From positions 1-64,000 of the forward strand of contig NZ_JALKIG010000009.1 in NCBI RefSeq assembly GCF_023051165.1: DNA of 64,000 nucleotides. Reading direction: 5' to 3'. Source of the DNA: Veillonella sp. KGMB01456. GTDB taxonomy: Bacteria > Bacillota > Negativicutes > Veillonellales > Veillonellaceae. The notes beneath the pieces are model-generated. The model was not told where the DNA came from and did not search any database. It was given only the letters and a program-made list of their open reading frames with translations. A program made the translations under genes and the position numbers. Positions 37,979 to 47,938 of the stretch are shown one piece after another. The first letter of the stretch is position 1, and each line of letters starts with the position of its first letter.

Positions 37979-39394
37979 TTATTGAGCCTCCTGAAGCGAC
38001 TCCGTAGCCTCACGGTTACCGTTAAGCAAGACGCTATGCTTGCGGCCGTAGCCCATGTAAACCAAAAAGCCTAAAACACTCCAACCCACGAAGAGCTCTA
38101 TAGTATGAGCCGATAATTGTGAGAATACAAAGAGGCAGAAAATTATAGCGAGCGGTGCTACCACATACACGGCAGGGCAACGGAAATCGCGTTTAACATC
38201 CGGATATACCCGACGTAACACCATAACCCCGAGAGCCGAACACATGAAGGCAAACAAGGTACCGGCCGAACACATCTCAGCTACGATATGAATCGGCGTG
38301 AAGCCCGCAATCAATGAAACCACCACACCTACAATCATCGTAATAATGTGGGGCGTGTGAAACTTTTTATGAATGCGGCATAAGCTGCGCGGAATCAAAC
38401 CGTCACGACTCATGGCGTAAAAAGCACGGGTCTGCGCATAGATCATAACCAAGAGCACCGTGGACAAACCACAAAGCGCACCGGTCCCGACGATAGCCGA
38501 ACCGGCTCGCATGCCTACATATTCAAGTACGTAGGACGCCGGTGCCGCCGTATCAAGCTGTTGATACGGTACCACACCGGTCATGACAATGCTGACCGCA
38601 ATATATAAAACCGTGCAGATAAGCAGTGACGCGATGATGCCCACCGGCATATCCACTTTAGGATTCTTTGTTTCTTCCGCCGCCGTCGCAATGGAGTCAA
38701 CCCCGAGATAGGCAAAGAATAAAATGCCCGTACCGGCTGCGACGCCTTGCCAACCATATGGTAAAAACGGCTCCCAATTAATTGGGTCCACATGAGGGGC
38801 CGCCAAGAAAAGGAACAAGAAAATCGTACCCACTTTGATTAAAACCAGTATGCGATTAACTCGCGCACTTTCACGAATCCCCAGAACCAAGAGCCCTGTA
38901 ACGAACAGCACCACCAACATGGCCGGCAAATTCACAATGCCCCCTTCATAGGGAACCGCCGTTAAAGCCTTCGGCAAGTCGATGCCCGCTGCATGCAAGA
39001 TGCCCACCAAGTACGCCGACCAGCCGCCGGCTACCGCACTGGCTCCGACCGAGTATTCAAGGACCAAGCCCCAGCCGACCCACCAGCCGAAGAATTCGCC
39101 CAAGGACGCATAGGTGTAGGTATAAGCACTGCCCGAAACCGGCAACATGGCCACCAGCTCCGCATAGGCCAAACATACAAAGGCACAAGTAACAGCTGCC
39201 AATACGAATGATAACATGAGGCCCGGCCCCGCATAATTAGCAGCTCCGATACCGGTAAGTACGAAAATACCCGTCCCGATAATAACGCCTAAACCTAATA
39301 GGGTAACATCCAAAGCGCTCAATGCTTTGGTTAATTTTTTCTCCGCCGCCGCTGCAGTCAAATCAGCCAACGGCTTCCTACGCAACGAAATCAC
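37979..39394 (-). CDS. APC-superfamily amino acid permease (YfnA/CAT-like)
   Basis: 471 residues with about 12-13 membrane helices. GLGVIIGTGIFVLTGIGAANYAGPG (about 35-58) is the substrate/helix 1 motif of the cationic amino acid transporter branch, and FFAYLGVDSIATAAEETKNPKVDMP (about 225) the helix 6 motif. The start is GTG with GGAGG 6 bases upstream. Substrate not assignable. It follows the ilv leader region but has its own terminator. Confidence 0.9.
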   Translation of the reverse strand: MISLRRKPLADLTAAAAEKKLTKALSALDVTLLGLGVIIGTGIFVLTGIGAANYAGPGLMLSFVLAAVTCAFVCLAYAELVAMLPVSGSAYTYTYASLGEFFGWWVGWGLVLEYSVGASAVAGGWSAYLVGILHAAGIDLPKALTAVPYEGGIVNLPAMLVVLFVTGLLVLGIRESARVNRILVLIKVGTIFLFLFLAAPHVDPINWEPFLPYGWQGVAAGTGILFFAYLGVDSIATAAEETKNPKVDMPVGIIASLLICTVLYIAVSIVMTGVVPYQQLDTAAPASYVLEYVGMRAGSAIVGTGALCGLSTVLLVMIYAQTRAFYAMSRDGLIPRSLCRIHKKFHTPHIITMIVGVVVSLIAGFTPIHIVAEMCSAGTLFAFMCSALGVMVLRRVYPDVKRDFRCPAVYVVAPLAIIFCLFVFSQLSAHTIELFVGWSVLGFLVYMGYGRKHSVLLNGNREATESLQEAQ

Positions 39395-39542
39395 AAAATT
39401 CCTCCTATACTACTTACGCTACTTGCCCGGATCCGGCCATTAACACTTTGATACTCCATATCAAACAAATTACATGACAAACTATCAAGTTTTTAACCGC
39501 ACATTACCCAGGCTTTACCTAACTATTATACACTATTTACAA

Positions 39543-39592
39543 AGATAACCAAAACGATTCCACCGGAAGATAACCAAAACGATTCCACCGGA
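39543..39592. repeat. 25-bp tandem direct repeat
   Basis: Two identical 25-bp units beginning AGATAACCAAAACGATTCC lie in tandem between the APC permease gene and the brnQ terminator. Possible duplicated regulator site upstream of the permease, or a replication slip. Confidence 0.85.
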
Positions 39593-39642
39593 AGATTCCC
39601 TACGCGACTCTGACTAATTTTCTTGCAAACGTTACCGGCACA

Positions 39643-39676
39643 CAAAAAAGGCAGCCCCCCCAAGGACTGCCTTTTG
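39643..39676 (-). terminator. Terminator of brnQ
   Basis: AAAAGGCAG pairs with CTGCCTTTT around a 12-nt C-rich loop, followed by a T-run on the minus strand, 40 bp past the brnQ stop. Confidence 0.85.
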
Positions 39677-39715
39677 TTGTTATTTCTAAACAATGACTAA
39701 TGCATTATTCAATGA

Positions 39716-41077
39716 TTATGCAGTTTTTTCTTCACCATTTACGGCCGATTTAGATACTAAAGCTTTATTGATAAAGCCTACCACAAAACCTACCACAGTA
39801 AATGGAATCCAGCCCATACCTACGTTATGGAACGGTACATAATTAGCGAACCATTCGCCGAAGGCACCAAGGCTTACACCGGCTGTTTCAGCACCGCTGA
39901 CAAAGGCCGCTACACAGGTCAAACCGATAGTCCAAACATATACACATTGACGACCTTGGAATGTGTTATTCAAGAATGCCAAAGCGATGATGGCAATAGT
40001 CAACGGATATAAGAACATCAATACCGGAATGGCAGCTACGATGATAGTTTTCAAACCATACATACCGATGAAGAACGATACAACGGTGAAAATTACGGCA
40101 TAGGATTTATAACCGATAACCGGGAATACACGTTGGAAATATTTAGCACAAGATGTGATCAAACCGATACTGGTTGTCAAACATGCCAACAATACAATAA
40201 CGGCCAAGATTAAAGCACCGATACTGCCAAAGAGGTATTTAGCACTTTCAGCCAATACAGGTGCACCTGTTTCCAAGATGCCAAGTTGCTGCACACTGGT
40301 AGCCCCCAAATTAGCTACGAAAATGTATACAAAACCAAGGCAAGCAACGGCGATGATGCCCGCTTTAAAAGTAGCACTAGTAACTTCTTCTTTCGTCTTA
40401 GCACCGGATAATTTTACAAAGTCAATTACAAGAATCGCAAATACCAAGGAAGCCAACGCATCCATTGTGTTATAACCGTCAAGGATACCTTGAACAACCG
40501 CAACACCTGCGGTAGCATAGGATTCAGTCGGATTCATATAAGAACCCATTGGTGTAACCAAAGATTTTACAATCAAAGCACAGATACTGATTAACAATAA
40601 TGGCGTTAACACTTTACCGATACGGTCTACCAATTTGGCAGGGTTAATGGATAACCAAAGAGATATTACGAAGAATACCACCAAGAAAATCGTCTGTGAC
40701 ATATCACTGCCACCGCCAGCTAAGAACGGACGAACAGCAATTTCATAAGATACGGTACCGGTACGCGGAATAGCGAAGGCAGGTCCGATAGTTAAATATA
40801 ATAATACCGTGAAAAGAAATCCGTATAACGGATGAACTCGGCCGGCCAATGCCTGTAAGTCTTTGGCCCCGGAATAACCCATAGCCATAACACCGAGGAG
40901 CGGTAAGCCTACGCCTGTCACAATGAAGCCCAGAACAGCCCACCACACATTAACCCCGGCCTGTTGTCCCAATGACGCCGGGAAAATTAAATTGCCCGCA
41001 CCAAAAAACAATGCGAACAACATCAAGCCTATAGCTATATAAGCTCGATTACTCAATTTTACATTTTCTGTATTCAT
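39716..41077 (-). CDS. brnQ: Branched-chain amino acid:cation symporter
   Basis: 453 residues, about 12 membrane helices. The N-terminal YIAIGLMLFALFFGAGNLIFPASLGQQAG is the diagnostic motif of the LIVCS (BrnQ) family. Imports Leu, Ile and Val with Na+ or H+. It lies two genes away from the ilv operon and complements it. Single gene with its own terminator; about 285 bp upstream, AT-rich, hold no other gene. Confidence 0.94.
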   Translation of the reverse strand: MNTENVKLSNRAYIAIGLMLFALFFGAGNLIFPASLGQQAGVNVWWAVLGFIVTGVGLPLLGVMAMGYSGAKDLQALAGRVHPLYGFLFTVLLYLTIGPAFAIPRTGTVSYEIAVRPFLAGGGSDMSQTIFLVVFFVISLWLSINPAKLVDRIGKVLTPLLLISICALIVKSLVTPMGSYMNPTESYATAGVAVVQGILDGYNTMDALASLVFAILVIDFVKLSGAKTKEEVTSATFKAGIIAVACLGFVYIFVANLGATSVQQLGILETGAPVLAESAKYLFGSIGALILAVIVLLACLTTSIGLITSCAKYFQRVFPVIGYKSYAVIFTVVSFFIGMYGLKTIIVAAIPVLMFLYPLTIAIIALAFLNNTFQGRQCVYVWTIGLTCVAAFVSGAETAGVSLGAFGEWFANYVPFHNVGMGWIPFTVVGFVVGFINKALVSKSAVNGEEKTA

Positions 41078-41363
41078 AAGTCCCCATCCTCTCTCAATTA
41101 AAATAGGTTTGCAATAGATTATACAACGTTTTTACATATTGTACAAATGTATTTTAAAACTTTTTACCGGTTTATTCATTACTTTTTCGCATAAATTTAT
41201 AACAAACATCATATACTTATCAAAAAAGCCGAAACATAAATTCCCCGGAACGCCCATTTTAACTGAATAATATGTGTAATCATCATTTTATCATAAAGTT
41301 GACAATTCTCATTCAACTTCTAAAAACTCATCATTTTATTTTGTAAATGGAGACAGTTTAATC

Positions 41364-43373
41364 CTATAGGGGTGTAATATCCACTTTTACGTCATAAAAA
41401 GTGCTGCCTTCCGCATAATCGGTCAGTCTTGATGAGGTTAACGCATTAATGCTGTTTCGGGGATCCGAAGAGTAGCGTTGCCACCAAACACCATAAGAAA
41501 CTACCGTTTTAGGGCTAATTCCTTCATCCAAATATACGGGCATCTGTAGGGTTCCTTGCTCATTATAAAGGCGTACCAAATCACCTTCAACAACGCCGAG
41601 TCTCTCCGCATCAATCGGATTAAGCCACGCGCCCATCATCGGTTTCGACGTATCAAAGACCCGTTCATTAAATGATGAATCAAGAATTCGCAAATCAGGT
41701 GCATTAATAAGGGCGAACTCACCTTTTGCCACCGTATCACTGTGAGACTCAACATAGCGCGGAAGCGGCTCAGCCAGTATCGGATTTAAGATTTCAATCT
41801 TATGGGACGCCGTTTTAAAAGTCATTTTGTAATTATTTGGAACCGGCATTTCCACCGGTTCGCCTTGTAGTAATTTCTCTTTCAATTCCGCCGGTACATT
41901 AACGGCCCCGTCAAGCGTATCGTGGATTAAATCTAAAGCTGTTTTATCAAAAAACGGATCCGTAATCCCCATTGCTTTAGCGATAAGACGAATCGTGTCC
42001 CAGTTCGACTTGCTTTCACCGATCGGTTCAATCGCTTTATAACCTATAGCACTGGTGTAATGACCATAGGAATTATAAATATCATCCGCTTCTACTGACG
42101 AAGTAGCAGGCAAAACAATATCCGCATATTTAGCCGTATCGGTCAAAAAGCGCTCATGCACGACGGTAAATAAATCTTCGCGAGCTAGCCCTTGGCGCAC
42201 CAAATTCTGGTCTGGTGCCGTAATCGCCGGATTGGATGAATAGATATAAAGACAGCGGATTGGCTCTTCTTCCTGGTTCAAAATTTCGCCTAGTTTAACC
42301 ATCGGTACCATCGGCACGACCTTGCCGGCATGAACATCCCAGGACATAACTTTATCATTAACGTAAAAACTGCCCTTCGCGTCGCTCAAAAGGCCACCGC
42401 CCAACGTTTCATAAGCTCCGACCACGGCCGGTAAACAGGTTATGGCACGAACGGTCATGGCTCCGTTGCCATAGCGGGACAGACCGCTGCCCAGGCGGAT
42501 AAACGGTGCTTTTGCCTGGCCGTAAGCATGCGCCAACGCTTCAATTTGTGCTGCCGGCACGCCCGTAATGGCGGATACCTTTTCAGGTGTATATTCAGGT
42601 AATGATTCTTTAACAAGTTCATCATAACCAATAACATTATTGGCTATAAACTCACGATTTACCAAGTTATCCCGTTCTAAAATATGAAGAATCCCCAACG
42701 CCAAGGCACCGTCTGTTCCCGGTTTGGTAATGATTACTTCATCGGCTTGTGCACAAGTGGTGGTTTTGTAAATATCAATGACCCATACTTTGGCGCCCCG
42801 TGCCTTCGCTGCCTTCACATCATGCATGATGTGAATTTCTGTAGCCAACGCGTTCAGACTCCAAAGAATAACAAGGTCACTGTGACTCATTTCCTGTGGT
42901 CGCGTGCCGAATGTATCACCCATAACCATATTCCACCCGTATGTTTTGGCCGGCGAGCATATCCCCCGATTATGTCGCACTGCCCCCAGACGGGCAAACA
43001 GCGGAAAAGCGGCGGCTTTTTGAATCAGCCCCATAGTTCCTGCATAGGAATAAGGCATGATACTCCGGCCACCGTATTTTTGTAGACTGTCCTTAAAACG
43101 AGCAGCAATCGTTGCCACTGCTTCTTCCCAAGTAATCGGTTCAAACTCACCGCTGCCTTTCGGACCGACACGTTTTAACGGTGTCCGCAAGCGTTCCGGC
43201 GAGTGAATTGTATCTTCATAATGCACCATTTTAGGGCATAAAGTACCGCGCGTAAACGCATGATCCGGATTGCCCTTTACGCTTAACACGGTGTTATTCT
43301 CTACCGTTAATACCAAACCACATGCATCGGGGCAGTCATAAGGGCACACAGCATTGATTTCTCGTTTACTCAT
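41364..43373 (-). CDS. Single-subunit molybdopterin oxidoreductase with Fe-S site
   Basis: 669 residues of the DMSO-reductase superfamily. The N-terminal [4Fe-4S] motif is CPYDCPDAC ... TLCPK (C-x3-C-x3-C, then a fourth Cys about 27 residues on). Molybdopterin-binding segments include YSYAGTMGLIQ, SDLVILWSLNALATEIH and a C-terminal MoCo-dinucleotide domain (about 550-665). The candidate metal ligand is the Cys in RGICSPAKT (about 142). No Tat signal, so it should be cytoplasmic. It has no adjacent Fe-S or membrane subunit, so the electron partner is unknown. Close in type to the uncharacterised YoaE/YyaE-like enzymes; physiological substrate unknown. Confidence 0.85.
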   Translation of the reverse strand: MSKREINAVCPYDCPDACGLVLTVENNTVLSVKGNPDHAFTRGTLCPKMVHYEDTIHSPERLRTPLKRVGPKGSGEFEPITWEEAVATIAARFKDSLQKYGGRSIMPYSYAGTMGLIQKAAAFPLFARLGAVRHNRGICSPAKTYGWNMVMGDTFGTRPQEMSHSDLVILWSLNALATEIHIMHDVKAAKARGAKVWVIDIYKTTTCAQADEVIITKPGTDGALALGILHILERDNLVNREFIANNVIGYDELVKESLPEYTPEKVSAITGVPAAQIEALAHAYGQAKAPFIRLGSGLSRYGNGAMTVRAITCLPAVVGAYETLGGGLLSDAKGSFYVNDKVMSWDVHAGKVVPMVPMVKLGEILNQEEEPIRCLYIYSSNPAITAPDQNLVRQGLAREDLFTVVHERFLTDTAKYADIVLPATSSVEADDIYNSYGHYTSAIGYKAIEPIGESKSNWDTIRLIAKAMGITDPFFDKTALDLIHDTLDGAVNVPAELKEKLLQGEPVEMPVPNNYKMTFKTASHKIEILNPILAEPLPRYVESHSDTVAKGEFALINAPDLRILDSSFNERVFDTSKPMMGAWLNPIDAERLGVVEGDLVRLYNEQGTLQMPVYLDEGISPKTVVSYGVWWQRYSSDPRNSINALTSSRLTDYAEGSTFYDVKVDITPL

Positions 43374-43540
43374 AAAGCTCTCTCCTTTTCAAGTTAACTC
43401 TTTTACCTCAAATTATAGTTCTCCACTATAATCTCATGCTAAGGTTTTATTTTAATGTATCTACTCAACATTGTAAACCTCTGATATTGTATCAGTTGTT
43501 GCATATATCACCGGCATGCATTCTTTTGATTCCTGATTCA

Positions 43541-43578
43541 ACAAAAAACAGCCCGCACGTTACCGTGCGAGCTGCTCT
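43541..43578 (-). terminator. Terminator of the malate/lactate dehydrogenase gene
   Basis: CAGC-GCACG pairs with CGTGC-GCTG (two-base bulges), followed by six T on the minus strand. The rest of the 335-bp gap (43374-43708) shows no gene. Confidence 0.8.
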
Positions 43579-43708
43579 TCTTCTTACTGCTTAATAGGCT
43601 CTGCCCTTCCTATTAAACTGCACAATATCATCATTGCGCTATATGTGCTAGGTGCATTATTTACTGAGAGTCAAGGGACTCCTATTAATAGGGCTCAATG
43701 GCCGTCTA

Positions 43709-44839
43709 TTAATAGTTACCGGTGAACATATCGCCGGCTACAGGTGGTTTGTAGTCGCCGAAGTATTTGCTGAAGTCAAGACCTAAGTACTGGCAAAGTT
43801 CATAAACTTCAGTCATAGTTTTGTCGATTACAGGGATACCGTTTTCTTCACGGTCTTTAACTGCTTCAACTTCTTTTTCACCATGAGTGTAAATACGTGC
43901 TTCACCTTCAGCTTTAGGAGCTTCACGAAGTTCAGTTAAGAAAGTGGAGAAATGTTTTTTGATAGCGTCAGCATCGCCGAAGAATGCAGGGTTAATAGCC
44001 ATGAAGCCGTGGCAAATATTGGATTTGCCGTCTTTCATGCAGTGGTTGGAAGTGCCGCCCATGGAAAGGATAGCTGCGAACAATTCAACAACCATACCGT
44101 TACCATAACCTTTATGGGAACCTAATTGTTCAGTGTTACCGCCAAGTGGCATGATACCGCCGCCTACGTGAGCGGAGATATTTTTCAATACATCAGCTGC
44201 GTCAGTGGATGGGTTACCATCTTTATTCAATGCCCAGCCATCAGGTAATTGTTTACCTAATTTATTGTACATTTCCAATTTACCACGAGTTACTACTGTA
44301 GTAGAAGCATCGAAGAAGAAGTTGTAAGGTTCAGCAGGAGCTGCCCAAGCTTGTGGGTTGGAACCCAACATAGCTTTACGAGCATATGTAGGAACCATGA
44401 TAGCTTCGGAGTTAGTGCAGGAGAAACCGATTAAGCCTTCTTCTACTGCCATGTTAGCGTAGTAACCGGCAATACCGTAGTGGTTGGAGTTACGTGCAGA
44501 AACGATACCTACACCGGATTCTTTAGCTTTTTTAATAGCTAATTCCATTGCATAGTGACCAATCAATTGGCCCATGCCGTCATGACCGTCGATAACTGCG
44601 GATACTGGAGTTTCGAAAACAACTTCAGGTTGAGCGTCAACTTTGATTGTACCTTTTTCGATACCTTTGTGGTAACGAACAAGACGCTGCATACCATGAC
44701 TCTGAATGCCGTACATATCGGACATCAACAATACGTCACGAATAATTTTAGAATCTTTTTCAGAGAAACCAAATTTCATGAATGCATCTAATAAAAGTTG
44801 GTCAAGTTGTTCATACTTAAATTTTACTACGTTTCCCAT
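43709..44839 (-). CDS. Malate/L-lactate dehydrogenase (Ldh2/MDH2 family)
   Basis: 376 residues from the ATG at 44839 (GAGG 9 bases upstream; a frame opening at 44866 has no RBS). Family motifs: LLMSDMYGIQSHGMQRLVRYHKGI (about 38-60), VSARNSNHYGIAGYYANMA with the catalytic His (about 120), and GSHKGYGNGMVVELFAAILSMGG (about 245-265). The family uses NAD(P) with an unusual fold and oxidises malate, lactate or related 2-hydroxy acids. The wide, well-defined promoter and T/A-ending codons suggest strong expression. In a lactate fermenter this could be the main lactate-oxidising enzyme or the lactate-oxaloacetate transhydrogenase known biochemically from Veillonella; that link is inference. Confidence 0.9.
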   Translation of the reverse strand: MGNVVKFKYEQLDQLLLDAFMKFGFSEKDSKIIRDVLLMSDMYGIQSHGMQRLVRYHKGIEKGTIKVDAQPEVVFETPVSAVIDGHDGMGQLIGHYAMELAIKKAKESGVGIVSARNSNHYGIAGYYANMAVEEGLIGFSCTNSEAIMVPTYARKAMLGSNPQAWAAPAEPYNFFFDASTTVVTRGKLEMYNKLGKQLPDGWALNKDGNPSTDAADVLKNISAHVGGGIMPLGGNTEQLGSHKGYGNGMVVELFAAILSMGGTSNHCMKDGKSNICHGFMAINPAFFGDADAIKKHFSTFLTELREAPKAEGEARIYTHGEKEVEAVKDREENGIPVIDKTMTEVYELCQYLGLDFSKYFGDYKPPVAGDMFTGNY

Positions 44840-44963
44840 TTGTCTAATCCTCTTTTCCGAAAACATATACCTGGAACAAGCTCTTCAAGAAATCCTTAAT
44901 CCTAATTACTGACGTTTTTTGGTCCCCTTCTCAAATTGCTTATTTCCTTTTAAAGACAAGTTC

Positions 44964-44992
44964 ATTATAGCACAGGGTTTTTGATTGTTGAA
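44964..44992 (-). promoter_or_regulatory. Promoter of the malate/lactate dehydrogenase gene
   Basis: Minus-strand TTCAAC (44987-44992) and a perfect TATAAT (44964-44969), 17 bp apart. The 5' leader would be about 115 nt. Overlapping palindromes GATAACTGCTAGTTATC (45081-45097) and GCTAGTTATCACTAGC (45088-45103) lie about 90 bp upstream and may be an activator site. Confidence 0.6.
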
Positions 44993-45103
44993 TACTCCGA
45001 AGCCCTAAAAACGTCCAAAAACCATTACTAAATCTGCATAGAAAAGGCATTTTTGACGAATAATTGACGGTATGAGAGTCGATAACTGCTAGTTATCACT
45101 AGC

Positions 45104-45323
45104 TTTATCCATGAATGCGTTTTGATAATAGGAACGATGAATTTTTTAAAATTTTACGCTATTTTTTCTATAAATTTTCTGTTTTATTACTATATTTGTC
45201 TACTACAAAACGTATAAATCAAACATTTTTCATGTTTTTAGTCAAAATTCAAAACCCTATTTTAAGGCGTTTCTCATGATTCACGGAAAATTTTTTAGTG
45301 TATTATTGCACTATATTGCATAA
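45104..45323. other. AT-rich gap between two terminator/promoter regions
   Basis: About 220 bp, very AT-rich, upstream of the dehydrogenase promoter. No gene or clear repeat is seen. Confidence 0.4.
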
Positions 45324-45360
45324 AAAAACGCCTGTCAAAGCATTCGCTTAACAGGCGTTC
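45324..45360 (-). terminator. Terminator of the yybS-gdpP-rplI-dnaB-M48 operon
   Basis: AACGCCTGT pairs with ACAGGCGTT around a 15-nt loop, followed by seven T on the minus strand. Confidence 0.88.
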
Positions 45361-45381
45361 CGGTTAGAAGATTAATTAATA

Positions 45382-46578
45382 CTATTCAAAGTTTGCTTTC
45401 GAAGCGGCCGTATTGTCGGTTTTTACCTTAGTATCAGCCTTAACTTTAGCTTTCTTGTCTTTCTTATCTGCTTTTGACTTATCGTCAGCTTTTACCTTTT
45501 TGCTGCTCTTAGAGTCAATAGCCGCTTTTAAATCCTGTTCCATGGTCACCGCTTTATCGGCGGAACTTAACGTTACCAAAGAAGTGCCATTCATAAGAAC
45601 TTGGTTGCCCTGAGCTACCGGGATTCCCACATTATTATCATGATAGTATCTTGCCAATTTGCCGGCCACCAAATAAGCCCGCATGGCGCCCGTATATTGC
45701 CCGCTGGCCTCACCCGTATAAACAGGCTTTTTATTGACATAGACTACATCATCCGTAACACTTACATGTTTCCCGGAGTAGTCCTCAATACGTTTCAAAT
45801 GATCGAGAATACGCTGACTCATCTTCGGATGGTTATTGGGATTGACAATTTGCCCCAAACCATCGGTGTACAAATCGCCGTATTTATCGCGCAGAACCGC
45901 CATGGCCACAGCCGCAGCGCCCACATTATAACCGGCATCGGCCAATAGTTTAAAGCCCCATTCATCAGCCGCTTTTTCTTGACTTACGCTGAATACCTGC
46001 TGGTTAACATAGTTACCCGCCACATTGCCGAGGAGCACACTAAGACCGCCCGCATTTGCCGTGGCAGCACCAACTGCCGTCTGCAAGGCTACGCTTTTGC
46101 GAATGCCCCGGATGGCATCCTTGTTTTCACCATGACCGATTTCATGACCCACAACGGACGCAATCGCCGCATCATCCATCATATCCATGAGACCTTTATT
46201 GATAGACATGACACGACCAAGGCTCATAGCCGCATTGGCATCTTCTTCCGGTGTTACATATACTACATACGTCCGCTTTACATCAGGTGTATCGGTTAGA
46301 CTTTCAAAAATCCGCTTAGCTCGATCCTGATAGGCATAATTATTATAATATCCGGTATTTTTCTGACGTTCTTCGAGCATTTGCTGCTGACCGTCATCGG
46401 TATCATCGATACGAGATAATTCCGTATTGACCGTTACCATGGCCAATGTACCGCCCAACAATACATCAAACACACCGGCTGCCTCTGCTTTAAAGCCCGC
46501 CAAACCGGTAAAACCGCTACCGCCGGCCAAAGTTAAGCCAATAGCCGCCGCCAATACAGTTCGTCCCCAGCGTTTCAT
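45382..46578 (-). CDS. Periplasmic M48-family metalloprotease
   Basis: 398 residues. Signal peptide about 1-34 (ending KAEA). Zinc motif in SVVGHEIGHGENKDAIRG (HEIGH, about 143) and third ligand Glu in SQEKAADEWGFKLL (about 200). A Lys-rich tail of about 45 residues (KKVKADDKSKADKKDKKAK) ends the protein and may bind the envelope or nucleic acid. The family includes BepA/LoiP-like envelope quality-control proteases. It starts 12 bp after dnaB, so it is in the replication/c-di-AMP operon. RBS GGGAGG. Confidence 0.88.
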   Translation of the reverse strand: MKRWGRTVLAAAIGLTLAGGSGFTGLAGFKAEAAGVFDVLLGGTLAMVTVNTELSRIDDTDDGQQQMLEERQKNTGYYNNYAYQDRAKRIFESLTDTPDVKRTYVVYVTPEEDANAAMSLGRVMSINKGLMDMMDDAAIASVVGHEIGHGENKDAIRGIRKSVALQTAVGAATANAGGLSVLLGNVAGNYVNQQVFSVSQEKAADEWGFKLLADAGYNVGAAAVAMAVLRDKYGDLYTDGLGQIVNPNNHPKMSQRILDHLKRIEDYSGKHVSVTDDVVYVNKKPVYTGEASGQYTGAMRAYLVAGKLARYYHDNNVGIPVAQGNQVLMNGTSLVTLSSADKAVTMEQDLKAAIDSKSSKKVKADDKSKADKKDKKAKVKADTKVKTDNTAASKANFE

Positions 46579-46590
46579 ACAGTGCCTCCC

Positions 46591-47937
46591 CTACATCTCA
46601 TCCGTACGCATAGTAATATCGCGGAATCTGGTGAATTCCCCTTGGAATAAGAGATTAACCGTGCCCAATGCGCCGTTACGATGTTTACGAATAATAACTT
46701 CCGTTACATCTTCCTGATTTTCATCTTTACTGTAATATTTATCACGATATAAAAAGACTACAATGTCCGCATCCTGTTCCAACGAACCCGATTCACGAAG
46801 GTCACTCAAGACCGGTCGTTTATCGGTACGCGATTCAACACCGCGGCTAAGCTGCGACAAAGCAATCAAAGGTACGTCCATTTCACGGGCAATCAATTTA
46901 AGGTTTCGGGAAATTTCCGAAATCTCCTGCTGACGGTTATCGCTATTACCGCCATTGCGCCCTGTCATGAGCTGCACATAGTCGACGATAATAAGATCCA
47001 AACCCTGTTCAACTTTCAGACGACGCAGTTTGGATCGCATCATTTGAACCGTAAGGCCCGGCGTATCATCAATATATAACTTGGATTCACCAAGTTGTTC
47101 CAATTGCCCGATAAGTTTCGGCCAATCTTCCTGTAAGAGGCGCCCCGTACGCAAACGGTCCGAAGGCACTTCCGTAGCGGATGACAAAATACGACCTACC
47201 AATTGTTCGGCAGACATTTCCAAGGAGAAAAAGGCAACGGACCCTTTACCTTTTACGGCCACATTATAGGCCAAGTTCAAAGTGAACGCTGTTTTACCCA
47301 TGGAGGGGCGAGCGGCCACAAGGATTAAGTCAGAGCGCTGCAAGCCATTAGTTATCTTGTCCAAATCTTTGAAGCCCGTGGAAATACCGGTCAAGCTGTC
47401 ACCATAGTTCTGTAATTCACCGATTCGTTTCATAACATTGGTCATTACGTCACCAAGGCTGACAAACGAAGTTTCCGCTTTTACCGCACCGGTTACATTT
47501 AAAATACTGCTTTCCGCATCATTTAAAATGTCCGGCACTGTTTTGTCCCCATTGTAGCTTTCACCGACGATGCGATTACCCGCGTCAATGAGGCGACGCA
47601 AGGTTGATTTTTCAGCCACAATACGAGCATGCTCTTCTACATTAAAGGACGACATAGCATCATTGGTGAGTTCCGCAATGTAATTAATACCGCCCACTTC
47701 GTCGAGTTTTTTCATGCGCGTCAATTCTTCTGTCAAAAGGACCATATCGACGCGACGATTACCGCGGCGCACGATATTTTCAATGGCTTCATAGATAATA
47801 CGGTGCGCATCGCGATAAAAATCACTGCGACCTACAATACTGCTGACGGAATCATAGATATCATTCTCGGTTAAAAGAGCCCCGAGAACAGCCTTCTCCG
47901 CCTCAATACTATGGGGTGGAATGCGCGCTTCCGCCAT
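46591..47937 (-). CDS. dnaB: Replicative DNA helicase
   Basis: 448 residues. N-terminal DnaB domain (PPHSIEAEKAVLGALL) and RecA-like ATPase with Walker A ARPSMGKTAF (about 212), LIIVDYVQLMTG (about 318) and the arginine-finger region near the end. Unwinds DNA at the replication fork. The RBS GGAGG lies in the end of rplI. Gene order rplI-dnaB is conserved in Firmicutes near the origin. Confidence 0.97.
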   Translation of the reverse strand: MAEARIPPHSIEAEKAVLGALLTENDIYDSVSSIVGRSDFYRDAHRIIYEAIENIVRRGNRRVDMVLLTEELTRMKKLDEVGGINYIAELTNDAMSSFNVEEHARIVAEKSTLRRLIDAGNRIVGESYNGDKTVPDILNDAESSILNVTGAVKAETSFVSLGDVMTNVMKRIGELQNYGDSLTGISTGFKDLDKITNGLQRSDLILVAARPSMGKTAFTLNLAYNVAVKGKGSVAFFSLEMSAEQLVGRILSSATEVPSDRLRTGRLLQEDWPKLIGQLEQLGESKLYIDDTPGLTVQMMRSKLRRLKVEQGLDLIIVDYVQLMTGRNGGNSDNRQQEISEISRNLKLIAREMDVPLIALSQLSRGVESRTDKRPVLSDLRESGSLEQDADIVVFLYRDKYYSKDENQEDVTEVIIRKHRNGALGTVNLLFQGEFTRFRDITMRTDEM

Positions 47938-47938
47938 A

